Assembly (NCBI GenBank): GCA_905216155.1
Contig: CAJMSU010000012.1
Span: forward strand, 1-45,638
Reading direction: 5' to 3'
DNA length: 45,638 nt
Source of the DNA: an uncultured bacterium
GTDB taxonomy: Bacteria > Bacillota_I > Bacilli_A > RF39 > UBA660
Below are positions 1 to 7,786 of this stretch, piece by piece. The position numbers and the translations under genes were made by a program. Below the pieces are notes generated by a model. It saw only the letters and a program-made list of their open reading frames with translations. It was not told where the DNA came from and made no database searches. Position 1 is the stretch's first letter. Each line of letters begins with the position of its first letter.

Positions 1-139
1 TTTAATTTAATAAATTACTATGGGAGAAATTAACTTTTGGTTAATTTTTTCTTTTGGTTTTATTAAAACTTTTGTTTGTAGAAATATTTTTCTTTTGTTA
101 TAGTCTTGGCACATTAACTTTTGGATGTGTGTTTTTGAA
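1..139. repeat. Dispersed repeat, copy 1 (left part may lie outside the window)
   Basis: This stretch is nearly identical to 28139-28277, with only a few mismatches over about 139 bases. Inside it the 12-mer ATTAACTTTTGG occurs at 29-40 and again at 113-124, and ATTAAC/GTTAAT form a small inverted repeat at 29-45. No intact ORF is present. Copy 1 runs directly into the remains of an Rpn-type gene. It starts at the window edge, so the true left end is unknown. It could be a MITE-like element or the conserved upstream part of an Rpn element family. Confidence 0.85.
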
Positions 140-149
140 TACTAATATA

Positions 150-724
150 GGTAAGGTAGAAATAGAGGTTAATTCTACAATGAAGATGTTATGTATATAC
201 TGATTAATTTAAGTTATGGGCTAAAAGATGATAAATTAAATAGAATATATAAAATGATGGATAAGGATGGAAAAAATTATGTTAATAATTTTATAATATA
301 TGAATTAAATATGGATAGATATATGAAGTTTTGGTATAATGGAGATAAGAAGAAGATAGAGGAAAATAAATATTTAGTGATGTTAGATTTACAGTTAGAG
401 GAGTTAGAAAATCTAGCAAAGGATAAGGTGGTGTCTAAATATATGGAAACACTAAAGAAGATAAATACAGAATATAAATTTAAGGAATATATGAGTGCAG
501 AAGAAGATAATAGAAAGATAATGAATTCAATAAAAAGGGAGTTAAGAGAAGATGCAATAGAAGAGGCAAAAAAAGAAGTAAGAGAAGCAATTAAGCAAGG
601 CTATAAAAAAAGAAATATAGAAATAGTAAAAAAATTATTAGAAAATAATATTGATATAGATATAATTAAGTATTCTACTGGTTTATCAGATAAAGAAATA
701 GATGATATTAAAAAGAACAAATAA
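150..724 (+). pseudogene. Rpn-family (PD-(D/E)XK nuclease/transposase) gene remnant
   Basis: The open part from 191 encodes a 177-residue protein resembling the C-terminal half of Rpn-family recombination-promoting nucleases: a YILINLSYGLKDDK stretch, a charged helical middle, and a short C-terminal helical module with KKLLENNIDIDIIKYSTGLS. The N-terminal nuclease core is absent. In another frame, 150-179 reads GKVEIEVNST, which resembles the part of these proteins just before the retained segment. An internal deletion plus frameshift around 176-190 therefore explains the break. Repeat copy 1 lies immediately upstream. The ATG at 191 has no convincing ribosome binding site. A functional short protein is possible, but decay is more likely. 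Confidence 0.7.
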
Positions 725-735
725 TTTTGTTCTTT
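712..735 (+). terminator. Hairpin after the Rpn remnant
   Basis: AAAGAACAAA (712-721) and TTTGTTCTTT (726-735) form a perfect 10-bp stem with loop TAAT. It overlaps the stop codon of the Rpn remnant and lies upstream of priA. The U-tract is short and sits mostly in the stem, so termination may be weak. Confidence 0.5.
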
Positions 736-761
736 AATTATTTGGATTGGGAGGTGTTTTT

Positions 762-2930
762 ATGATTGTTGGTGTTTTAGTTGAGTTATCTAATAAAAGC
801 GTAGATAAAATTTTTGATTATAAAGTACCTTCTTTAATGATTCCTAAAATTAGGCTTGGTGTTAGGGTAAAGGTTCCATTTGGGAGACAACAATTAGAGG
901 GATTTATATTAGAAATAAAAGAAAATGTTGATAGTGATTTTTTATTAAAAGAGGTTATTGAGGTAATAGATGATTTTCCTGTTTTAAATAAGGAATTGAT
1001 GTTTTTAGGAAAGAAGATGCAAGATGATACATTGTCTACATTGATTAGTTGTTATCAAGTTATGCTTCCCAAGGCATTAAAGGCAAAGGATGGAGTTAAG
1101 GTTTCGAAAAAATATGATACATATTATAAGATTAATAGAGATGTTTCATATAAATTTAATGATACACAAAAAAAGATTATTAGCCTTTTTAAAAATAATG
1201 ATTTAGTTAATAGATCTGATTTAATAAATATATCTATTTCTAGTTTAAATACTCTAGTTAAGAATGGAGTGCTATCTCCTTTAAAAAAGGAACATTATAG
1301 AGTTAGTTATAGTAATTTTACTTCTTCTATAAAGAATCTTACTGATGATCAACAAAAAGTAGTTGATCAAGTAGATTTATCTAAGTATTACACATATTTA
1401 TTATATGGTGTTACTGGTAGTGGAAAGACAGAGGTTTATATAAAATTAATAGATATGGTGCTAAAAAAGGGAAAGACTGCTATTGTACTTGTTCCTGAAA
1501 TTTCTTTAACACCTCAAATGGTTAGTCGTTTTCAAAGTGTATTTGGTCTTAAAATTGCAGCACTTCATTCTGCACTTTCTGATGGAGAAAAATATGATGA
1601 ATGGAGGAGAATACAAAGAGGTGAGGCTAGTATTGTGATTGGTGCTAGAAGTGCTATTTTTGCGCCTATTGATAATATTGGGATTATTATTGTTGATGAG
1701 GAACATAGTGATTCTTATAAACAAAGTGATTCTAATCCAAGATATCATGCTATTGATGTTGCTAAAATAAGGGCACAGTATCACAATTGTCCAGTATTAC
1801 TTGGAAGTGCTACACCTACACTTGAAGCATATGCTAGAGCAAAAAGAGGTGTTTATAAATTACTTAGTTTACCAAATCGTGTTAATGGTAAGGGACTCCC
1901 TGATGTTAAAATTGTTGATATGAATAAAGAAATAAGAAGTAGTATAGGACATTTTTCTTCTTCTTTAATTAATTCAATGACGGAAAAGCTTTCTAGAAGA
2001 GAGCAGGTTATTTTATTACTTAATAGACGTGGTTATGCATCTTTTGTTACTTGTAAGAATTGTGGTTATACTTTTAAATGCCCTAATTGTGATATTACAC
2101 TTACTTATCATAAAATTAGTAATACTATGAGATGTCATTATTGTGGTTATGGAGAGAAAGTTTATCATAGGTGTCCTAGTTGTGGTGATGATGGTATTAC
2201 TGATTTAGGTGTTGGTACTCAAAAAATAGAAGAGGAGTTATTAAAAATATTTCCTGATAAAAAGGTTTTAAGGATGGATATTGATACAACTAGTAGAAAA
2301 GGTGCTCATACAAAGATGATTGAAGCATTTAAAAATCATGAATATGATATTTTACTTGGAACGCAGATGGTTGCTAAAGGGCTTGATTTTCCTGATGTTA
2401 CTTTGGTTGGGGTAATTAATGCAGATACAACTTTAAATATTCCAGATTTTAGAAGCAGTGAACATACTTTTTCATTATTATCTCAAGTTGCAGGTAGAAG
2501 TGGAAGAAGTGAAAAACAAGGAAAAGTAATTATTCAAACTTTTAATCCTTCACATTATGCAATTGGTTATACAAAAAATCATGATTATATTGGATTTTAT
2601 AATCAAGAAATGAAAATTAGAAAAATGCTAAAATATCCACCATACTATTATATTTGCTATATAAAGATAAGTGGAAGGGATGCAGACTATATATTTAGAC
2701 AAGCTGTAAAGATAAAAAATTCTTTTGATAGAAATCTTAATTATACTACAATACTTGGTCCATCTCCTTGTAATATATTTAAAGTTAATAATATATATAG
2801 GTATAGTATTATTTTGAAATATAAAAAAGAAGATAATTTATATTTAGTAATAAATAAGATTATTAGTTATTATAAAGATGATAGAAAAGTTAGAATAGAT
2901 GTTGACTTTAATCCTAGTCAGATTTCTTAA
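762..2930 (+). CDS. priA: Primosomal protein N' (replication restart helicase PriA)
   Basis: Superfamily 2 DNA helicase that reloads the replisome at stalled forks. Visible motifs are Walker A GVTGSGKT near residue 216, the DEEH Walker B box near 311, and eight zinc-binding cysteines in four CxxC pairs between about residues 430 and 478 (CKNC, CPNC, CHYC, CPSC). The helicase C-terminal half has GVGTQKIEEEL and QVAGRSGR. At 722 residues it is close to the usual length. ATG 762 is chosen because GGGAGGTG sits just ahead of it; the upstream in-frame TTG at 747 overlaps that site. It opens the conserved cluster, though the neighbouring genes differ from the usual priA-def-fmt order. Confidence 0.97.
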   Translation: MIVGVLVELSNKSVDKIFDYKVPSLMIPKIRLGVRVKVPFGRQQLEGFILEIKENVDSDFLLKEVIEVIDDFPVLNKELMFLGKKMQDDTLSTLISCYQVMLPKALKAKDGVKVSKKYDTYYKINRDVSYKFNDTQKKIISLFKNNDLVNRSDLINISISSLNTLVKNGVLSPLKKEHYRVSYSNFTSSIKNLTDDQQKVVDQVDLSKYYTYLLYGVTGSGKTEVYIKLIDMVLKKGKTAIVLVPEISLTPQMVSRFQSVFGLKIAALHSALSDGEKYDEWRRIQRGEASIVIGARSAIFAPIDNIGIIIVDEEHSDSYKQSDSNPRYHAIDVAKIRAQYHNCPVLLGSATPTLEAYARAKRGVYKLLSLPNRVNGKGLPDVKIVDMNKEIRSSIGHFSSSLINSMTEKLSRREQVILLLNRRGYASFVTCKNCGYTFKCPNCDITLTYHKISNTMRCHYCGYGEKVYHRCPSCGDDGITDLGVGTQKIEEELLKIFPDKKVLRMDIDTTSRKGAHTKMIEAFKNHEYDILLGTQMVAKGLDFPDVTLVGVINADTTLNIPDFRSSEHTFSLLSQVAGRSGRSEKQGKVIIQTFNPSHYAIGYTKNHDYIGFYNQEMKIRKMLKYPPYYYICYIKISGRDADYIFRQAVKIKNSFDRNLNYTTILGPSPCNIFKVNNIYRYSIILKYKKEDNLYLVINKIISYYKDDRKVRIDVDFNPSQIS

Positions 2931-2965
2931 AATATGTTATTATATAGGAAGAAGGTAGGCTAATT

Positions 2966-3187
2966 ATGAATGAATTTAACAATGATGATAATAATTTAGA
3001 TGTAAATTTAGATGTTAATGAAAGAAATAAGAATACTTACAATAATATATTAGAACATAGTAAGAGTAAGGATGATCAATATTTAGATAGAAATAATCCC
3101 TTAGTAAAAACTATTCTTATAATATTGTTTGTTATAGCTTTGCTTGGAACTATTTACTATTTTATGATGTGGCTTAAAGTTAAGTAG
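2966..3187 (+). CDS. Small single-pass membrane protein, unknown
   Basis: A 73-residue protein with an acidic, Asn/Asp-rich N-terminal half and one strongly hydrophobic segment at about residues 48-69 (TILIILFVIALLGTIYYFMM), ending in a short basic tail. A GAAGG site precedes the ATG. It lies 35 bp after priA and 13 bp before the next gene, so all three are probably co-transcribed. It occupies the place where def (peptide deformylase) is often found in this cluster but shows no deformylase motif. I do not recognise the family. Confidence 0.7.
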   Translation: MNEFNNDDNNLDVNLDVNERNKNTYNNILEHSKSKDDQYLDRNNPLVKTILIILFVIALLGTIYYFMMWLKVK

Positions 3188-3200
3188 GAAGGTGATAATT

Positions 3201-4322
3201 ATGCTTAATGATATTTTAAGACGTGATGATGTCAAAAAATTATTAAGAGAAGTATGTACTAATAATAGGTATAATAAAAAAGATAGTGAATTATCTATTA
3301 ATTATTTACAATTTCCACTTTTTACTCAAAGTCTTTTTGTTGCGGTTGATGCTTTTTATAAATATAGTGTTATTATAGATGATATATATTTACTTGATGA
3401 TTATATAGTAGATGTAGGTTTACTTTTTAGAAAAATTAATAATATATCTGATATTAATGTTGGTCTTAATAAGATAATTTACAAATTTAGCTGTAGAAAA
3501 TTAGGTTATAAAGATTATAATCAAAAGCATAATGATGTACTTAAATTTATTTATGATAAATATATAAATAATGGTTATTTATTTCATGCTATTTCTAGTA
3601 GGTATTTATCTGATATTGAAGAGAATGGTTTTATACCTCAAAAATATAATAATATATATAATGAATTTAGGGATGTTAATAAAATTATTCCTTCAGTTGT
3701 TGATACAAATTTTGATAAAGATTTTGTATCATTTACAGATAGTTTTATGATGGCTTATTATTATGCTATTTCTAGTCCAATTTATTTTTATAATATTATT
3801 TGTAATAATTATGTTAGAGATAATAATAGATCTAGTTATTTTAAAAATGATTATGAAATGTGTTTAAAAAATGTAAATAAACTAATTTTGAATCAGGATA
3901 TTGGTTCTAGAGATGCTAAAATTATTAGGGATGCTTTTAATGATGAATGGAAGTTACTTGATAAGAGTAATTCTTATCCTGTTATTATGATGGTAAAGAG
4001 AAATTTACTTTTACATAATTCGGTTGATTTTTCTAATATTATATATAGTTCTTTAGATGTTGATTCTATTATGGAGAAAATATTTAATAATAGATATAAT
4101 AATTTAGAGTGTAATATGACTTTAGATAAAAGTGATATTTCATTGATTAAATTATATGGATATAGTGATTTTATATCTTCTAAAGATGATAATTTATTTG
4201 ATGAACAAAAAGATGATGATTTAGTAATTGATGAATATGGTAAGGTATCATTTATTATGGTTATTGGTGCTTTACTTATAACTTTAGGAGTAATAATTAC
4301 TATAATAATGATTGTTGGGTGA
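3201..4322 (+). CDS. Tail-anchored protein with possible ADP-ribosyltransferase-like core, unknown
   Basis: A 373-residue protein. ATG 3201 is preferred because AGGAAGGTG precedes it; an upstream GTG at 3192 lies inside that site. One hydrophobic helix of about 22 residues sits at the very C-terminus, suggesting a tail-anchored protein with a cytoplasmic body. Residues 128-144 (FHAISSRYLSDIEENGF) and the FVSFTDS segment near 175-181 loosely resemble the His-containing strand/helix and the S/T-x-S/D strand of ADP-ribosyltransferase-like folds (compare Arr and KptA, where HxT/S is followed by a 'xxIxxxGF' helix). This is pattern resemblance only and no catalytic Glu is assigned. It sits between priA and fmt, only 6 bp before fmt, where housekeeping genes are expected. 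Confidence 0.6.
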   Translation: MLNDILRRDDVKKLLREVCTNNRYNKKDSELSINYLQFPLFTQSLFVAVDAFYKYSVIIDDIYLLDDYIVDVGLLFRKINNISDINVGLNKIIYKFSCRKLGYKDYNQKHNDVLKFIYDKYINNGYLFHAISSRYLSDIEENGFIPQKYNNIYNEFRDVNKIIPSVVDTNFDKDFVSFTDSFMMAYYYAISSPIYFYNIICNNYVRDNNRSSYFKNDYEMCLKNVNKLILNQDIGSRDAKIIRDAFNDEWKLLDKSNSYPVIMMVKRNLLLHNSVDFSNIIYSSLDVDSIMEKIFNNRYNNLECNMTLDKSDISLIKLYGYSDFISSKDDNLFDEQKDDDLVIDEYGKVSFIMVIGALLITLGVIITIIMIVG

Positions 4323-4328
4323 TATAAT

Positions 4329-5270
4329 ATGAAAGATATAAGAATAGTTTTTATGGGAACACCAGATTTTTGTGTACCAATACTTAAGGGCTTAATAGAT
4401 AGTGGATATAATGTTGTTGGTGTTGTTAGTCAACCTGATAAAAAGATTGGTAGAAAACAAATATTAACACCAACACCTATAAAAGAAGTAGCACTTTCTA
4501 ATAATATAGAAGTTTTTCAACCTATTAATATAAGATGTGATTATCAAGATATAATAAATTTAAAACCAGATATTATAATAACTTGTGCTTATGGTCAGAT
4601 TATACCTAAAGAACTACTTGATTTTCCTAGACTTGGTTGTATTAATGTTCATGCCTCATTACTTCCAAAACTTCGTGGTGGTGCTCCAATTCACAAAGCA
4701 ATAATAGATGATTATAAGGAAACGGGAATTACCATTATGTATATGGATCAAAAGATGGATAATGGTGATATGATAGAGTATAGGAAAACAAAAATAAGTG
4801 ATAGTGATAATTTAGAGAGTTTACATGATAGACTTAGTTTAATGGGAAAAGATTTATTACTGGAAGTTTTACCTTCTATAATAGATGGTACTAATAAGAG
4901 AGTTAAACAAAATATAGATGAAGTAACTTATGCTTATAATATTAAAAGAGAAGAAGAACATATTGATTTTTCTAAAACAAGTAGAGAAGTTTTTAATTTA
5001 ATAAGAGGTCTTAGTCCTGTACCTGGTGCTAATGCTATATTAGATGGAAAAGAGATGAAGATTTATTCATCACGAATAGAAAATAATATTTATAATGATA
5101 AAAAATATGGTGAAATAGTTAAAATATATAAGGATGGAATTGGTATTTGTACAAAGAACAGTGAAATAGTTATTACAGATATAAAACCTTTTGGTAAAAA
5201 AAGAATGTTAGTTAGTAGTTATTTAAATGGTATAAAAAAAGAAGAATTGATTGGTAAGGTGTTTGAATAA
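4329..5270 (+). CDS. fmt: Methionyl-tRNA formyltransferase
   Basis: Transfers a formyl group from 10-formyl-tetrahydrofolate to initiator Met-tRNA. The 313-residue length is typical. The N-terminal Rossmann-like domain begins with IRIVFMGTPDF, and the catalytic region has NVHASLLPKLRGGAPIHKA (Asn, His and the SLLP loop) followed by a DNGDM segment. The C-terminal barrel contains LSPVPGANA. It starts 6 bp after the preceding gene, and its stop codon shares an A with the next start (TAATG). The usual partner def is not in this window. Confidence 0.97.
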   Translation: MKDIRIVFMGTPDFCVPILKGLIDSGYNVVGVVSQPDKKIGRKQILTPTPIKEVALSNNIEVFQPINIRCDYQDIINLKPDIIITCAYGQIIPKELLDFPRLGCINVHASLLPKLRGGAPIHKAIIDDYKETGITIMYMDQKMDNGDMIEYRKTKISDSDNLESLHDRLSLMGKDLLLEVLPSIIDGTNKRVKQNIDEVTYAYNIKREEEHIDFSKTSREVFNLIRGLSPVPGANAILDGKEMKIYSSRIENNIYNDKKYGEIVKIYKDGIGICTKNSEIVITDIKPFGKKRMLVSSYLNGIKKEELIGKVFE

Positions 5271-5977
5271 TGAATAGAAATAATAAAAAGATGGATTATA
5301 AACAAATGATAGAGTTTTTAAAGACTCCCAAGGGTAAGGCAGTTTTATTTTTTGGATTCTATTTTGTTTTCTTTTTTGTTTTAGCTGTTATGGCTAGAAT
5401 TAATCCGGTTACTTCTTCTAATGATTATAAAGAAGATAATAATTTTGATTTTAGTTTAAGCCAAATAAGTGGTAATAATTATCATTTTAAATATGATATA
5501 AATATAGATGATAAAAGTTATTTATATGAGGGTAATAGAAATGGTAATAGTGAATTATTTACTTTAAATAGTGAAAACTACTATAGAAATGGTGATAATT
5601 TTTTAAAAAATACTAATAATATATGGTTAAAGGCAGATAATCCTTATATTATGAAAGAGTTTATTGATGTTGATAGTATTACTGATATTTTAAAAATTTC
5701 ATCACTTATATCTAAAACAGATTATGAAAGTGGTATGAGGACATATGATTATAATATTAGTACTACATCACTTGTTAAGTTAATAGATAAACAAGATATA
5801 GATTTAGATGATGCAGTTAATTCTATTTTTATAAAAGCAGAAGATGAAAAACAAGTTAATGAAATTAGTTTTTCTTTAGATAGTTACTGTAAATATAAGG
5901 GTATTGGTAATAGTTGTAAGGTTTTATTAAAATATTCTAATTTTAATGAGGTTGAAGATATTAAAAATCCTAGTTAA
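5270..5977 (+). CDS. Membrane-anchored extracytoplasmic protein, unknown
   Basis: A 235-residue protein with a basic N-terminus, one transmembrane helix at about residues 24-44, and a long Asn/Asp/Ser-rich C-terminal part that should lie outside the membrane. No lipobox or enzyme motif is visible. Two cysteines near the C-terminus (CKYKGIGNSCK) could form a disulfide. The start overlaps the fmt stop (TAATG), which implies translational coupling. It occupies the position where rsmB usually lies between fmt and rlmN, but has no methyltransferase motif. Confidence 0.7.
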   Translation: MNRNNKKMDYKQMIEFLKTPKGKAVLFFGFYFVFFFVLAVMARINPVTSSNDYKEDNNFDFSLSQISGNNYHFKYDINIDDKSYLYEGNRNGNSELFTLNSENYYRNGDNFLKNTNNIWLKADNPYIMKEFIDVDSITDILKISSLISKTDYESGMRTYDYNISTTSLVKLIDKQDIDLDDAVNSIFIKAEDEKQVNEISFSLDSYCKYKGIGNSCKVLLKYSNFNEVEDIKNPS

Positions 5978-6029
5978 TATCTTTTTCTTTTTCTTTTAAA
6001 TGTAGTATAATATTTACTGGAGTGATTTA

Positions 6030-7049
6030 ATGAATATATATGGAGTTACTAAGAAAAAATTAGAGGAATATTTTTTATCGATTGGTTCGAAAAAGTTTCA
6101 TGCAGATCAACTTTTTTCTTGGTTATATGAAAAAAGAATTAATTCAATAGATGAGGTTACTAATATAAAAAAAGAGACTTTAGAGAAAGTAAAAAAAGAT
6201 TTTAAAGTAGAAAAAATTAAAATTGTTAGTGAAGAAGTTGATACTGATGTTTGTAAATATTTATTTGAATTAAGTGATAAGGAACATATTGAAGCAGTTT
6301 TGATGAGGCATGATTATGGAAATAGTATTTGTGTATCTAGTCAGGTTGGTTGTAATATGGGATGTAGATTTTGTGAGTCTGGTAGAAGACGAAAAGTTCG
6401 TAATTTAGAGACTTATGAAATGGTTAGTCAAATATTATTAGTAGAAGAGAAAATTAAAACTAGGATTAGTCATGTTGTTGTGATGGGAATTGGTGAACCT
6501 TTTGATAATTATGATAATTTAGTTGATTTTATAAAAATTATTAACGATCCTAAGGGACTTGCGATTGGAGCTAGACATATTACTGTTTCTACTTGTGGTG
6601 TTGTGCCTAAAATACTTGAGTTTTCAAAATTAGATTTACAAGTAAATTTGGCTATTTCTTTACATGCCCCTAATAATGAAATTAGAAATTCTTTGATGCC
6701 TATTAATAAAGTTTATCCATTAGAGGTTTTAATGCCTGCTTTAAGGGAATATATTGAAAAGACAAATCGTAGAATTACTTTTGAGTATATTTTATTGGAT
6801 GGTATTAATGATACTAATTCGTGTGCAGAAGAGCTTTCTTGTCTTGTTAAGGGAATGAATTGTTATATTAATTTAATACCATATAATGCTACTAATAATT
6901 TAAAATTTATGAGAAGTAAGACTGTTCAAATTATGCGCTTTTATGATATACTAAAGAAAAATAGGATAAATGTTACAATAAGGCGAGAATTTGGTAGTAA
7001 AATTAGTGCTGCTTGTGGACAACTTAGAAGTAAGAAGGAGGAATTATGA
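6030..7049 (+). CDS. rlmN: 23S rRNA/tRNA adenine-C2 methyltransferase (radical SAM)
   Basis: Methylates C2 of A2503 in 23S rRNA and A37 in some tRNAs, using a 4Fe-4S cluster. The radical-SAM cluster motif CNMGCRFC is near residue 108, and the second catalytic cysteine lies in the C-terminal SAACGQLR. The N-terminal helical domain (KKFHADQLFSWLYEKR) and the 339-residue length fit the family. A TATAAT at 6006-6011 upstream may be a -10 element, but no good -35 was found. The stop overlaps the next start as ATGA, coupling it to prpC. Confidence 0.96.
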   Translation: MNIYGVTKKKLEEYFLSIGSKKFHADQLFSWLYEKRINSIDEVTNIKKETLEKVKKDFKVEKIKIVSEEVDTDVCKYLFELSDKEHIEAVLMRHDYGNSICVSSQVGCNMGCRFCESGRRRKVRNLETYEMVSQILLVEEKIKTRISHVVVMGIGEPFDNYDNLVDFIKIINDPKGLAIGARHITVSTCGVVPKILEFSKLDLQVNLAISLHAPNNEIRNSLMPINKVYPLEVLMPALREYIEKTNRRITFEYILLDGINDTNSCAEELSCLVKGMNCYINLIPYNATNNLKFMRSKTVQIMRFYDILKKNRINVTIRREFGSKISAACGQLRSKKEEL

Positions 7050-7786
7050 GATCTTTTTATTTAACAGATCCCGGTAAGGTTAGAGATCATAATGAAGATA
7101 GTGTAATTATTATAAAAAATAATGATAATGATTATTTAATGGCGATTGCTGATGGAATGGGAGGACATTCTGCTGGTGAGGTAGCATCTTCTATTGCTAT
7201 TGGTTATTTGGGAAAACATTTTAAAGATACATTTTTAAATATGAGTAAAGTTGATGCAGTTAATTGGATTAGAGATGCAGTTAATGAGATCAATACTTTA
7301 ATTTTTCAACATGAAAAGACTCATCCTGAAAGTAAAGGAATGGGTACAACTTTAGTTATGGCAGTTTTGACAAAAGATTATCTTTTGTTTGGTAATGTAG
7401 GGGACTCAAGTGGCTTTGTAATGAAGGATAATGTTTTGCATAAAGTTACTTATGATCATACTCTTGTTAATTTATTAGTTAGTGCAGGTGAACTTACAAA
7501 AGAAGAAGCTAGTGTTCATCCTAAGAAAAATGTTTTGATGAAGGCACTTGGTGCTGCGTTAGAGGTTGATGTTGATGTTTTTGATTGTGATATGGATATA
7601 AGTGAAGTACTACTTTCTAGTGATGGACTTACTAATATGCTTGATAAAGATCAAATAGAAAAAGTATTACTTGAAGATATTGATGTTGAAGATAAAGTTA
7701 TTAAGCTAATACAAAAGGCTAATAATAGGGGTGGTACAGATAATATTTCGGTTGCTTATTTAGTACGTGAAGAAGGTGGAGAATAA
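7046..7786 (+). CDS. prpC: PP2C-type Ser/Thr protein phosphatase
   Basis: Metal-dependent phosphatase that reverses phosphorylation by the PrkC kinase encoded next door. PP2C motifs are all present: DPGKVRDHNEDS near the N-terminus, ADGMGGHSAGE near residue 36, GMGTTL, GNVGDSSG, SSDGLTNML and the C-terminal GGTDNIS. The 246 residues match the bacterial family. An ATGA overlap with rlmN and a TAATG overlap with prkC indicate tight translational coupling. Expected targets are proteins of cell division and wall synthesis. Confidence 0.96.
   Translation: MRSFYLTDPGKVRDHNEDSVIIIKNNDNDYLMAIADGMGGHSAGEVASSIAIGYLGKHFKDTFLNMSKVDAVNWIRDAVNEINTLIFQHEKTHPESKGMGTTLVMAVLTKDYLLFGNVGDSSGFVMKDNVLHKVTYDHTLVNLLVSAGELTKEEASVHPKKNVLMKALGAALEVDVDVFDCDMDISEVLLSSDGLTNMLDKDQIEKVLLEDIDVEDKVIKLIQKANNRGGTDNISVAYLVREEGGE

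Noticed and set aside
747..761. Upstream TTG start for priA adding five residues
   Set aside because: It overlaps the GGGAGGTG site that clearly serves ATG 762. The same reasoning moved the starts at 3201, 9571, 11059, 13066, 20859, 30337, 34380 and 40587.
6006..6011. Separate promoter in front of rlmN
   Set aside because: TATAAT is present but no acceptable -35 was found, and the spacing allows readthrough from fmt, so it is only mentioned under rlmN.
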